In this document: one piece after another, positions 36,701 through 46,084 of the stretch
Numbering within the stretch: position 1 is the stretch's first letter
Layout: each line of letters starts with the position of its first letter
From: Hofstenia miamia
Taxonomy: Eukaryota > Xenacoelomorpha > Acoela
Direction: 5' to 3'
Assembly: GCA_004352715.1 (NCBI GenBank)
Contig: SCFE01000105.1
Coordinates: 1,575,407 to 1,639,406, forward strand
DNA length: 64,000 bases
Made by a program: the position numbers and the translations under genes
Notes under the pieces: generated by a model
Seen by the model: the letters and a program-made list of their open reading frames with translations, nothing else
Database searches by the model: none
What the model was told of the DNA's origin: nothing

Positions 36701-38428
36701 GGGTCTTGCCCTGAATGTCGTCTGCAAGCCAATGTTACCTCTCAAGAATTCTGGAGTGAACCTTACAACCAATAACTATTTCACATAAAAACAACTAGCT
36801 GAGGATTTGCTTTGATGGAATATCACCGTACTTGGCACCATAAGATCTCGCCAAATCTGAAGAAGCCTCATGTTTTATCGTATCCAACATCAAAATTTGC
36901 TTTCAATGAAAAAATTACTCTTGTATCATTCATACCACAAAGAAACAAGAATGTACTTGTTCTGTCGACAATGCACAATGACATGGAAATTGAAACTGAA
37001 TCTTCAAAGCCTCGGATAGTCTTGGATTATACCAAAACCAAGGGCTCTGTTGATGAGGTGGACCAAAAGAAGCAGATGTACACATTCCATTTGCCTATTT
37101 CTGGAATATTTTGAAACTGGCTGCTCAAAACGCTTACATGCGGAAAAATGTCTGGTGAAAAGGCGAAAGTTCTTAGAAACGTTAGCTTGCCAACTAATTA
37201 GGGAGCATTTGGAGCAACAAGCTGCAATGAGATGCTTGGCAAAACCTCAAAAGAACTGCTTGGAGAACTTGGACTTCTTGGCCAACAGAAAAGAGAATAT
37301 TCAATAAGACCCTACCAGAAAACATGCGAAATGTGCCTGTTTCATTCTGCATTGATTTGTGTTAATTGTTTGTAATGCATGTTTCAAAAAAGGAATTTTT
37401 CCTATTGGGAACAATTGGACCCCGCCTATGCAATTATGGAATTAATTTGCCTATCTACACAAGGTTTAAGGGAAATCTCCGTATAATAACATTCATTATT
37501 ATGAATTACTAAGTGCTCTTTTTCAATTGATTTACATTATATTTTGTCTCAACATCAAGTGAAAAAGTGTATAGATAGTATGAAGGGCGACAGGTTCACC
37601 AACAAAAATTACTTCTTGGCTGTGTTCATACCATAATATGCTATTATCTTTAATCTATTGGAAGGTTGGGCTAAATTATCGCAAATTTGAGTTTATGGAT
37701 AAAATATCTAAATAAGTTTATGCATTCTACCTTTTCTCTTCATTATCAAGAGCTTCGTCAATATTTCGATGGAGAAATCTCTTTAAATTCTTGAATCTTT
37801 GTCTACACATTGCATTATACATTAAAGGTATTCCAGTATTTCATATGACTTGCCAGAACCTCTTCATTGAGAACTTTGATAGCAATTAAGTAAAGAAATA
37901 GCATTTCTTAAGTGTCAACATTGAAACTTTGGTATTTTTACTTAGCGTGAAATTTATATTAATCAATCATGAAGGTGTGATCATTATGAAAATATTCTTC
38001 AATCATCTAATATTTATTTATTTCTTAAACTAATTGCATCACTATATTGTGGTTTGCAATTTTTCCAATTTGGTATTATGTATTTTTCTTTTTCTGTTTT
38101 TATCGGATAACTCAGATATTTCTTAGTCACTTGCTGCTCTATCATCTTTAGTGATCAATTAGATCACCTGATATTCCTGGTTGTCATTTTTTTTTCCATT
38201 ATCATTTGGTACTCCGTTGCATGAAAAATTTTGAAATTTTTTTATAATATTATACATTGTTAATACCTTAACTATAATATTATTATTTTAGGTATTGAAA
38301 ATGGTTATGCGTCTGCTTTGAGTGGTAAATTGAATTTTGCAGAATTTGTAACAAAGAATCCTGCAAATAGTATGTATTTATTGATGAATGACTTTGACAA
38401 ATTGTTAAAATTATTGACATTTACCTAG
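21697..38428 (+). CDS. PHF20: PHF20/MBD-R2-like chromatin reader, nine-exon gene (coding span)
   Basis: Nine exons with GT-AG borders and matching phases give 4326 nt, 1441 residues plus stop: 21700-21752, 22081-22240, 26627-26708, 26752-26843, 27069-28182, 29446-29503, 30336-30493, 32150-34621, 38292-38428. Residues about 5-55 form a Tudor/MBT-like domain (YQGWNQRYDRWV) and about 72-125 a second Tudor (GDEVLGRWTDGKLYACTI; YTVEFYDGAIYKL). A long basic/acidic linker, a basic patch near 575 (RPKRERKKRK), a C2H2 finger at 679-702 and a PHD finger at about 935-976 follow. This order is that of PHF20/PHF20L1, called MBD-R2 in flies. Those proteins read methyl-lysine in the nucleus as part of the NSL complex with the acetyltransferase MOF. 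No THAP or MBD is seen. The role is inferred from architecture. An upstream noncoding exon is likely, because an acceptor-like TTTTTGTTTAAG precedes the ATG. Confidence 0.85.
22081..22240 (+). CDS. PHF20: PHF20-like exon 2
   Basis: Acceptor CTGTCCTTTTTAG, donor GTATTT. It completes Tudor 1: YPAKILKIRPDSKELFVHYQ followed by GWNQRYDRWVGF, the aromatic cage region, then a Ser/Arg-rich tail. It ends in phase 0. Confidence 0.9.
22241..26626. other. intron 2 of the PHF20-like gene
   Basis: A 4.4-kb intron. Apart from the Tc1-like relic at about 22610-22830 it is A+T-rich with short frames only. A 60-codon frame near 25104-25319 and a short one near 23290-23420 show no domain. Confidence 0.7.
22610..22830 (+). 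pseudogene. Tc1/mariner transposase fragment in intron 2
   Basis: The plus strand reads GKVIFSDEPTFELQGASSSQ, then after a stop HKKHILPTMKHQISV. This is the Tc1 signature around the first catalytic aspartate (SDE) and the PT-x-KH segment. Only this short part remains, with stops. No terminal repeats were identified. Confidence 0.65.
26627..26708 (+). CDS. PHF20: PHF20-like exon 3
   Basis: Acceptor TTTGAAATTTAG, donor G|GTATGC. It encodes TYNVGDEVLGRWTDGKLYAC, the first half of Tudor 2. Confidence 0.9.
26752..26843 (+). CDS. PHF20: PHF20-like exon 4
   Basis: A 43-bp intron separates it from exon 3. Acceptor TTATCATTTCAG, donor GTATAT. It encodes the rest of Tudor 2 (KQYTVEFYDGAIYKLSEESL) and ends in phase 0. 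Confidence 0.9.
27069..28182 (+). CDS. PHF20: PHF20-like exon 5, low-complexity linker
   Basis: Acceptor AACTATTTTTTAG, donor TG|GTGAGT. The 371-residue segment starts LERWKQQQGH. Its first half is Lys/Arg/Ser-rich and its second half acidic with many Asn, Ser, Glu. It is probably disordered and nuclear. There are no internal stops over 1.1 kb. Confidence 0.85.
28183..29445. other. intron 5 of the PHF20-like gene
   Basis: A+T-rich. The overlapping 80- and 100-codon frames at 29066-29420 are hydrophobic low-complexity readings without domain features. No transposon ends were recognised. Confidence 0.6.
29446..29503 (+). CDS. PHF20: PHF20-like exon 6
   Basis: A small 58-nt exon with acceptor TACGTTTCTTTAG and donor GTAGGT. 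It is phase-compatible on both sides and encodes VLSLSTDSTSNENVFTFQ. Confidence 0.75.
29504..30335. other. intron 6 of the PHF20-like gene
   Basis: 0.8 kb of A+T-rich sequence with no recognisable insert. Confidence 0.6.
30336..30493 (+). CDS. PHF20: PHF20-like exon 7
   Basis: Acceptor TTCGTTTTATAG, donor CTAG|GTATTT. It encodes a Ser/Thr/Pro-rich stretch (SSDLSTPDPTTPLDDVF) and ends with RIRYRLPPNLPKTTML. Confidence 0.85.
30494..32149. other. intron 7 of the PHF20-like gene
   Basis: 1.7 kb of A+T-rich sequence. A 61-codon minus-strand frame at 31496-31681 shows no domain. No element ends were recognised. Confidence 0.6.
32150..34621 (+). CDS. PHF20: PHF20-like exon 8, basic patch, C2H2 and PHD fingers
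   Basis: Acceptor GATGTATTTTAG, donor CCCA|GTGAGT. It contributes 824 residues. First comes RPKRERKKRKIYSPDSDDG, an AT-hook-like basic patch. Then come the C2H2 finger (YCNESSCKKSF, then LLQYHQKYYH; C-x4-C-x12-H-x4-H) and the PHD finger (CCVCHSAKKQ, FLQCDICLCYQHYSCVDL, VCRTCKG). Long acidic, Ser-rich sequence follows. A 42-nt A+T-rich segment at 32363-32404 (GT to AG, in frame, encoding hydrophobic residues unlike its surroundings) could be a tiny intron. I kept it as coding because it keeps the frame. Confidence 0.85.
34622..38291. other. intron 8 of the PHF20-like gene
   Basis: 3.7 kb, half of it a piggyBac element (35529-37469). Reading through the donor would add 15 residues before a stop at 34668, so retention would give a slightly altered C-terminus. 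Other frames (34823-35349) are low-complexity. Confidence 0.7.
35529..37469 (+). mobile_element. piggyBac transposon, decayed, same strand as the host gene
   Basis: TTAA borders (35529-35532 and 37466-37469) are followed by imperfect inverted repeats (CCCTTGTTTACATAGG on the left; CCTATCTACACAAGG on the right). Plus-strand frames carry piggyBac transposase pieces: an acidic N-terminus near 36190-36330, TNQYAVWCYQSKGNT in broken form near 36505-36545, LAEDLL with GTIR near 36790-36845, NVLVLSTMHNDMEIE near 36950, and PRIVLDYTKTKGSVDEVDQ near 37010-37070. A cysteine-rich C-terminus (TCEMCLFHSALICVNC) lies near 37320-37370. Frameshifts and stops interrupt it. A copy of a GGACCC-type motif lies near each end. 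Confidence 0.85.
38292..38428 (+). CDS. PHF20: PHF20-like exon 9 (last) with stop at 38426-38428
   Basis: Acceptor TATTATTATTTTAG. Phase-compatible with exon 8 (CCC A|GT). It encodes IENGYASALSGKLNFAEFVT and ends DKLLKLLTFT-stop. The C-terminal placement is supported by phase and a clean acceptor only. Confidence 0.75.
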
Positions 38429-38565
38429 CGTGTAGTGTAGATTTTTATGTGTGTATGTGTAAATTTTTGAATTTGTATTCACAAAATGTTGTGTTTTTGA
38501 AGAGTTTTATTTTTTTATTTTCAGTTTTTGCATGAATTACTATTTGATGACTTAACTACAGTATT

Positions 38566-38571
38566 AATAAA
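38566..38571 (+). promoter_or_regulatory. candidate polyadenylation signal AATAAA
   Basis: The first AATAAA after the stop codon of the PHF20-like gene, about 140 nt downstream, in a T-rich 3' region. Other A+T-rich hexamers occur further on, so use is inferred. Confidence 0.5.
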
Positions 38572-39036
38572 TGTTTGACATCTAAGAACTTATAACAAAT
38601 TTACCTTTGAAATACTTTAAAATGTTGGATAGTTCTGGCTATTTAAACATTTTCATGTGCTTGCAATACTTCTATTGTATTTTTTAGAGATATATGTATA
38701 GTTGACATTTTTAGATATACTAACTTTATTGAAATTATTATTCAATACTATTTCTTTGTCCATTATTTTGCTTAAAAATCAAACCTTTGTAGGTAATAAT
38801 GTGAATGTAGTATGAATGGCTAACCATTAAATAATGTGTAGAACAGAATTTTTTCTAAAATATTCTGTCCGAAGTAAGCAAGTAACAATGCTCAATTAAT
38901 CACAACATCATTTTAAAAGAATTAGAACACATTAGCTTTGAAACTAATAGGAGGGAATTAACGAGAAGCTATTTAAGTAACTGATATCAAAGAGTTACAT
39001 TCGGGGTAATTTTTTCAAGATGGGAGAAATTATACA
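38572..39036. other. no gene seen (3' flank of the PHF20-like gene)
   Basis: A+T-rich sequence between the candidate poly(A) signal and the first LINE fragment. Confidence 0.5.
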
Positions 39037-39168
39037 AAGGGGTTGTAAAAGGCACACTGCTAACACCATTGCTTTTTGCAATGTACATCCATGATCTAAA
39101 AAGCTCAATAAGCCAAGACTGCAATGTAGTTCAATATGCTGATGACACTTGCATAGCTTAAATTTAAC
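39037..39168 (+). pseudogene. small LINE reverse transcriptase fragment
   Basis: The plus strand reads KGVVKGTLLTPLLFAMYIHD, then CNVVQYADDTCIA. These are the PQG-like strand and the catalytic YADD box of a jockey/CR1-type RT, ending at a stop. Only about 45 codons remain, with no flanking parts recognised. Confidence 0.75.
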
Positions 39169-39539
39169 TGCCATATTCAATCCATACTAATGGAAATGAA
39201 CATTAAGTGTATTTCAACAGTTTGAAAATTATTTATAGCATAACATCAAGAGAAAATATACAATCTAAATATCAATGAAACAAAGAAAGCACAATAAGAA
39301 ATCCTTAAATGAAATTATAGGAATTGGATCTGATGGAGAATATTTTTCAATTAACAAATCAGAAGATGTTCTGCAATTTACTTCTCACACAGCAGCTTTT
39401 GTTGCTATCACTAAATACTAACATGTGTAGTATGTCTGCATAGTTCTGGTTTGTGTAAATGTTCCAGACTTGTCAAGCATCATACTGTCAACGGTTCCTG
39501 ATGTGAAGGTGCAGGGCTACCAGCTTATTCACCTAGAGT
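39169..39539. other. no gene seen
   Basis: Short A+T-rich interval between two LINE fragments of different families. No domain seen. Confidence 0.4.
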
Positions 39540-40742
39540 AATGCCTGTATTTCCCTCACTTTCTGAAATTGAAATGTTTTCTATTCCTACCAGAAAGTTT
39601 GTACCAATCAGCTGCTGTAGTCTCTGAGCTAAAGCTGTGAGTCACTCTTTTAGTAAGGTTAGGGGGGAAGCAAGTTTCAGTAATCATTGGGTGGAGCTTT
39701 GTATTTTGCCTGCTTGTGTTCTTTGGACTCCTCCTTGTGGGGGTTTCAAACATCTGAATACAAAGAGTCAAATCTCAAGAGTTGTTTAGAACATTGGTTG
39801 AATGGTGATTATGCTAAACTCGGCTATGAAACAACCATATCTAGCAACATTAAAAATAAATCGTCTTCTGTCAGTTCCAGCAAAATTTTAAGAGCTAGAC
39901 AACTTGGTCACAAAGGCAGTTTTTGTAGAGCAATAGCAGCCCTAAGATCTGATGGTCTAAGTTTTGATGAGCAAACATTTCATGCATTGAAGGCAAAGCA
40001 TTCCTACAATTCAAAAAATATAACAGATTATGGTACTGTAGACACAGAGAAATTTGTGATAAGCAAAGACATTCTGATTAAATGTGTGAAAAGCTTTCCC
40101 AGGAATTCTACTGCTTGTGTCTTTAAACTTTGTGCTTCCCATCTCATTAATGCATTCCAATGCTCAACACCTGAACATGGTGACAAAGCAATTGCATCTG
40201 TGCTCAAAGTAATCAACTGTTTAATCTCGTGTAATGCACCTGATGAAATATCAACATATATTTGTGGAGCTAATCTTTTTGCATTGAAGAAAAAGGACGG
40301 TGGAATTTGCCTAATTGCTGTGGGAGAAGTTCTTTGAAGAATGATTGCTAAATTCTTATGGCAATTGTCAAGAAATAGGGCCGCTGCTCTTTTTTCTCCA
40401 ATTCCAGTTGGTGTAGGCATTAAGGGGTGTTGTGAAGTGGTTATTCATGCTTTGAATGGATTGGTGGAAGCATTTCTCCAGGTAGACATCAAAAATGAAT
40501 TTAACAGTCTTAATTTTTCAGCAATACTTTCTCAGGTTAAACTTCATTTTCAACAGTTATATCCTTGGGACTATCTTTGCTACTCCCAGCCTTTTCGGTT
40601 GAAATTTGGATCTAAATTCTTGCTCTCAGCTTGCAAAGTTCAGCAAAGTGATCCCTTGGCTCCCCTTTTGTTTACTTTAGCTATTCACCCAATCATTTCT
40701 GATATCAAAGATAACTTTCCTGAATTAGCATGCAATGCATGG
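39540..40742 (+). pseudogene. LINE C, 5' part: N-terminal region and RT fingers/palm
   Basis: The plus strand reads HWVELCILPACVLWTPPCGG near 39688, then an open 216-codon frame (39687-40337) with LIKCVKSFPRNSTACVFKL and ICGANLFALKKKDGGICLIA. After a single stop comes a 142-codon frame (40341-40769) with SPIPVGVGIKGCCE, LQVDIKNEFNSLNF (first catalytic Asp region) and VQQSDPLAPLLFTLAIHP. The coding match ends exactly at Asn-Ala-Trp (40742), just before the DD box, which reappears at 41944. This RT type (KKKDGGIRPIAVGE-like, GVGVKGGCE-like) is found scattered in animals; I do not assign a clade. Confidence 0.7.
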
Positions 40743-41937
40743 TGTAGGATCATCACTTATAGAGATTGACCATAATTAGCTATTACTATTACTTTTCTTA
40801 GTCACCTAATCTGTTCTTTGTAATGAGTGATAGATTCAATTACATCTCAGCTGCTCCCTTCATAATGGTTATTGTATTAATTATGTAATATTTTTTATAA
40901 CTCCATTGTATGTAATTAATTAATCAAAGTCCATTGGATCTGCAGCAAGAGATAACAGGGTTGAAACCAAAAGCAGAGGAATATAATCAAGAACACGATG
41001 GTATCCATCAATGATCGCCATTACTATGCAAAGGTTTATGACTCATGAATGAACTTTCTCAGTGGCAGTGGTGAATGTGGTATTGTGAGATGCTCCCATG
41101 TGTTGCTTACCTTTAGTGAATTTGTACAATGATTGCTCTTGTTATGTGAAAAAATAAATGACTGTTTGCAACCTGACCACTTTCACCTCTTAATGACCAT
41201 ACATATAAATATCCCTATAGATAAATAAGTACCTAATGCTTGATACATGTGAGCAATCCTCAAGGCCTTGCAAAAGAAATCAACAAAGGGTCCATAATAA
41301 AACAACATAATGACTGTCATAATTAATTGGATGTTTGTAGGCACTTCATATGTGAAATAAGGGTTGTAATGATAATACCAATACAGAATTTGGATCTAAA
41401 GCAATAGGTTAACCTACGTTCAGCTCTCCAGCTGCTTATTGGCACACTTTCTCTAAACAGAGTGCAAGGGTAAAGCTGATATAGATTGCTGAATATTGAT
41501 GATGCTTCCCAACCAGCTGATAATTGCCCAGTGAGAGTCCCTGAATAGCTACTCGCATTCTCAAATATTTAGCTTTCCATTTATGTAAGAATAAAACCTG
41601 ATTGAAAGTAATGATAAGTCTGAATGCTTTAATTTCATCAACTTGCTTCTATACTCACAGTGCTTTTGTATTACAAACAACACAACATGTACCTGCTTTC
41701 TCATTGATTATTGTTTCTGTACATATGACCTCATTCATTAACCGTTATGAAAGGTGTTATTAATTAGCTAAGCATTTTCAAGTGATCCTCCTTCTGCTGA
41801 CAGGCACTTTTTCTGTAATATAACTTATTTTTAAAAAATTTTATTGATATAAAAGCATAATCAATGTACTGAAATAAATAAAAGTATTTAATTTCTTTTC
41901 CTTTGTATGCAGATTGATGCTGATTATGCTACAATGA
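40743..41937. mobile_element. 1.2-kb insertion splitting LINE C before its catalytic DD box
   Basis: LINE C coding stops at 40742 and resumes at 41938 (TAT-TAA-GAT-GAT), so the 1195 bp between are foreign or expanded. They contain no long frame, no clear inverted ends (TGTAGGATCATC on the left; GCTACAATGATA on the right) and no obvious duplication. The right end has a pyrimidine-rich tract and CAG near 41912 resembling a splice acceptor, probably by chance. Unclassified. Confidence 0.5.
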
Positions 41938-43390
41938 TATTAAGATGATGGTTCTCTGGTTGGGAACGTTCCATTCTTGTGTAAAGTATTTGAGTTTGTG
42001 GTGTTAGCTATGAAAAAACTAGACTTGGAAATTAGTTTACCTAAATGTGAAGTATGGTCGCCTAATCCTAATTGCGATTTCAGTGCTTTGCCCAAAACAA
42101 TCAACAGACGAAAAGATGGTCTTATCACTCTTGGAGCTCCTATCTCCAAGTCTCCAAAATTTGTCCAAGAGTTCTTTTTGAAATGTGGTTCTAAGTCCAT
42201 TGAAAATATGAATGACATAAAATTACTTGAAGACCCACAGTTAGAACTGCATCTCTTGAGGAGCTGTGCTTCACTACCTGAGATATGGCTTTGTTTAAGA
42301 ACTTCTAATCCTGCAACTGTAACAGCAGAACTTGAGCAATTTGATTCAGCAGCTCATCAGTCTCTAGAAAGTATAGCAGGTTCAGCTGTTTCTGTGTCAC
42401 AAAGACTACAGGCATCTTTGCGAATTTCTAAAGTAATTCTTGAATTTCCACTAGCATCAACAATTGCTTCTGCTGCGTTCTTGGGGCCATATGTGGACAA
42501 TAAAGAACTATGAAAACAGATTGATCCTACTGATGATTATATTTACTCTGTGCCACATCATTGTTTGCAAGAACTTTCTAGCAAATGATTAGCGTTGTCT
42601 GAAATGCCTTTGCACATGGCCTCAAAAGCACAGAAGTCTATTTGTTAACTTTTAGAGCAAGTTAGCCAGAATACTTGTTTATCCTCCAGTTTGTCTTCTT
42701 GTGAGAAAGCAAGAACTTCTCTCTTGTTCCATAACAAGAAGTGAGAATTGGTTGGCTACCACTCCCTTGAAAGCACTTGGTCTCTCATTCACTCCTGCTG
42801 ATTTCCCAAATTTGTTTTGTTATTGGCTTGGCATCCCCTTAATTGATGATGACAAAAAATGTCCAAAATGCTTTAAGACTTTTTATTTATTAGTGATCAT
42901 TCTATGTCATCCTCGGTTGATGGTGAAAGAATTGCATGTCATGAATGACTCAGGGGAGCTATTTTTGCAGCTGCTTCTAAATGTGGTTCGTCTCATGTGC
43001 TTGAAAAGTCTAACCCCACTGAGTTTCGTGATCATCCTAAGGACATCTTTTTGTCATGCTGGTCTTCTGGCCAACCAGCTGTTCTAGATGTGAGTGTAAT
43101 TAGTTCACTGCAGCCTTTGATTGTTTTTCTTGCGGATAATAATGCTGGTCATGCTCTGGCAGTTTCAGACAACTGAAAGCTCACTAACTATGCAGAACCA
43201 TGCTCAGCTGCTGGTATATCCTTCATACTCTAGGAAGATTGCCACTAATTGATATCAATGTATTCTTTAAGATGTCTTTTATGTCTTCAGCCAGAAGTGC
43301 CTCTTGCGATCTGAATATGATTTCTACATATTTTTCAGCAATTGTCAGTAATTTTACCAGGAGGGAATGCTACACTTCAATTATCTAGAT
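41938..43390 (+). pseudogene. LINE C, 3' part: catalytic DD box and C-terminal region
   Basis: Resumes with DDGSLVGNVPFLCKVFEFVV at 41944, the second and third catalytic aspartates. The 178-codon frame at 41977-42513 contains LEISLPKCEVWSPNPN, LITLGAPISKSPKF and LRSCASLPEIWLCLRTSNPA. Further shifted blocks are WLATTPLKALGLSF (about 42740), KKCPKCFKT (about 42855) and a C-terminal region with HPKDIFLSCWSSGQPAVLDV (about 43035-43095). Several stops and shifts. It ends near 43390. Confidence 0.7.
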
Positions 43391-43637
43391 ATGGTGGTTA
43401 GGGTTCAAGCAATTCATGTCTAATCTGTGAAATCTGGAATATAAACTCATTAAATAGTACTATCCACAGCATCTCAACTGTTGTACAAGTCTTCCAGTAT
43501 CAATCACCCAAAAAATAATCATTGTAATGTTAATTTTATATGCATTGATTTTTGTTCTTTAAAAAAAACAATTTTAAATGGTTAAATAAATTTTCTTAAC
43601 ATCTAAGAATATATAATCATATAAAGAACAAAGTTTT

Positions 43638-45240
43638 ATGTCAGTAGAAAAAAATTCAAATTGCAGCCAATTTCACCACTCTCTCAGGGGAAAAGGCATT
43701 CAGTGTGCAGTTTGTAATTATATCCATGTCAGCTGTTCTGGTCTTCATTCCTCTGCAGATTGGAAATCAGGATTTATGTGTCCTGCTTGTGATTCAAACT
43801 TTATTTTGGGCATAACTGAAATCTGGTTTACAAATGATAATTACAATTCGTCCTGGTTAATCAATAACTCTAAATTTCAAATATTTAAAAAGGACAGAAA
43901 TCCAACCTTTCATTTTAGAAAGATGAAAGGAGGTGTTGTTATGTTTTTAATACCTCAAAATACTCAAACCTAAACTTAGGACAAATATAGCAAAAGATTC
44001 AACTTATGAAAGTCTTTGGTTTGAAATTCGAAACCCAGACAAAAATTTTAATAGTCAATTATTAAATATCTCTTATTGTCCAAATAAAACTTATATAAAT
44101 AATTTTTTCTTACAAATGGGAGATGAATTTTCTACTGCTCTGAGTTATAACACGAATATAATGGTAATGGGAGACTGGAATGTAAATCTTCTAAACAATA
44201 ATGAAAAAAGTAAGCTTTGCAATTTTCTCAATACTTTCAATATTTCACTAATAAATGAAAAAAATTCCTTCTAGAATTTCTGCTAATAGTAAAATGCTTA
44301 TTGACTATTTCACTATATCAGAAAATGCTTCATCTTATAATTATTTTTGTTTTGAATTTCCATACTTAGATGACTGCCTTATAGCTACTTATTTGAATAT
44401 TCTAAAAGTTTGTAAACCCTCTAAATTTTGAATAAAAATACGAGAAAAATCAACAGAAAATTTTAAAAAACTTTACATTATTTAAAAATCGAAAACTGGA
44501 ATTCCATATATTCATCATTAACACCTAATGAAATGCTATCACATTTTACAAAAACTTTACTGTTCTATTTGGATATATGCTGCCCAGAAAAATATATTCT
44601 TTCATCCGAATGTTCCAAAAAAACTCAAAATAATGTTTCAAACCATGGATTGATTCTAAATGCATAGATTTAATGGAAATAAAGAAACAGAAATGGAAAA
44701 AATACTTATATTCCCAAAAACTGGAAAATCATAATGCTTATAAATCTGCATGAAGTTTATGTAATATTGCTATAAGGAAAGCAAGTAATAATTATTCCTG
44801 TTTTCAGTATCAAAGTCTTTTTTCCCAAAATAAATAAGTGGGAATTTGTTAACAATTTGCTAAATAGAAAAAAGATGCGAACTGAAGAAATAGAAAAATA
44901 TACTATAAAGACAAATCCATTACAAATAAGATGGAAATCTGCAATGCTTTCAATGAAGTTTTTCTAAATTTAGGAAACTACAATGGTATGATTGTACCTT
45001 TTTGCCTTAATAAAAACAAAAGAACTCCAACCTCTTTCTCTTTTTGTTTTGCAACAAAATATGAAATCATAGTTAATACAATGTTTAAAAAATAAATCCA
45101 GTGGACCCTCTCTAATACCAATGTGGTTCCTAAAACTCTCAGGTGACTTAATAGCTGAACCAATATGCTACATTTTAAATAATTGTAAAAGACACTCCTT
45201 TTTTCCAAACAAAAAATACGTGATAATAGTTGAAAATATA
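43638..45240 (+). pseudogene. LINE D: PHD-like finger, endonuclease and RT remnants
   Basis: The first frame (43638-43973) starts with a Cys/His cluster (GIQCAVCNYIHVSC, then GFMCPACDSN), a PHD-like finger. It runs directly into an APE-type endonuclease start (LGITEIWFTNDNYNSSWLIN; RKMKGGVVMFL). After a frameshift the endonuclease continues (STYESLWFEIRNPDKNF; MVMGDWNVNLLNNN). Later frames to about 45240 are shattered RT remnants. A Zn finger fused to the endonuclease is seen in some CR1-type LINE proteins. All parts are inactive. Confidence 0.65.
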
Positions 45241-45495
45241 AAAATTAATTTTTAAATTGATATTTATCATTATTATTATTAAAATGATTAAAATATAGCA
45301 AACATTAAAAACATTGACATCAAAATTATTATTTTTGACAATATGAGTAGAATGAATTTTCTTGTATGGTTTTTATTCAAATGGCAAAAACTTTACCAAA
45401 AAATATGCGATTAATTTACACTGTGTTTTATATTGATTACAAAAATATTTATCATTCTCTCTGTAGTTTTCTATTTGGATAGTTGGTGGTTAGTC
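45241..45495. other. no gene seen
   Basis: Short A+T-rich interval. No features. Confidence 0.4.
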
Positions 45496-46017
45496 ATGGC
45501 ATCATGTAAGAAATCTAATGTTTTTTTTTAAATTCGTGGGAATCCATTCAATAGCATTTATTACATTAAAGAACTGTTGATTTTAATCAATGAAAAACTC
45601 TATATTATTACAGTGCGTCAATCAAAGCAGAATTTTGGCTGTTTACCAGGACATATACAGAAAGCTTTCAATTGGTATCAACATAACTTCCATCATGTAG
45701 CACTTACAGAAGGAAACCTAACAAATGATCAAGTGATTACTTTTATTGAATCTCTGAATTTGTCTGGTAGAAAAGAAACTGTGTTTTGGGCATGTGATAG
45801 AATGAACTGTGAGTTTTTAAGTCAGCTAATCTCTCAGCCTGTGGAAAATTTACTTGATCACGGTTATCAGTACCCACAGAACATGGGAAATTCTATAGAC
45901 TGTATAAAAGACTATTTTAAATTTCTACATCAAATGAACACTCCAAAAGGTATATTATTATCGCCATTTGCTAATAATCAATGTAAATTTAAAAAGTTTA
46001 TTGTAAAACTGCTGTAA
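45496..46017 (+). CDS. orphan ORF, 173 codons with one in-frame stop, family not recognised
   Basis: From the ATG at 45496 the frame reads MASCKKSNVFF, meets a TAA at 45529 inside a nine-T run, and then stays open to 46017. The body contains YYIKELLILINEKLYIIT, CLPGHIQKAFNWYQHNFHHV, RKETVFWACDRMNCEFLSQL, a PVENLLDHGYQYP segment, and a C-terminal Cys/Lys-rich end. The alternating strand/helix pattern with Phe-Trp-Ala-Cys-Asp could be a nuclease-like or RNase H-like fold, but this is speculation. The T run makes a sequencing or recent mutation explanation plausible. It sits between two LINE relics of opposite strands. It may be one gene of an unrecognised element (compare 59032-59576 and 61030-61430). 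Confidence 0.5.
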
Positions 46018-46084
46018 CTAATAATTAATGATTTTTTTCTAGTATTATTTTTTTATAAAACTGTACATGTAGAAAGAGGTGTAG

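Noticed and set aside
39169-39180. 61-codon minus-strand frame (38995-39180)
   Set aside because: Antisense to the plus-strand RT fragment with its YADD box.
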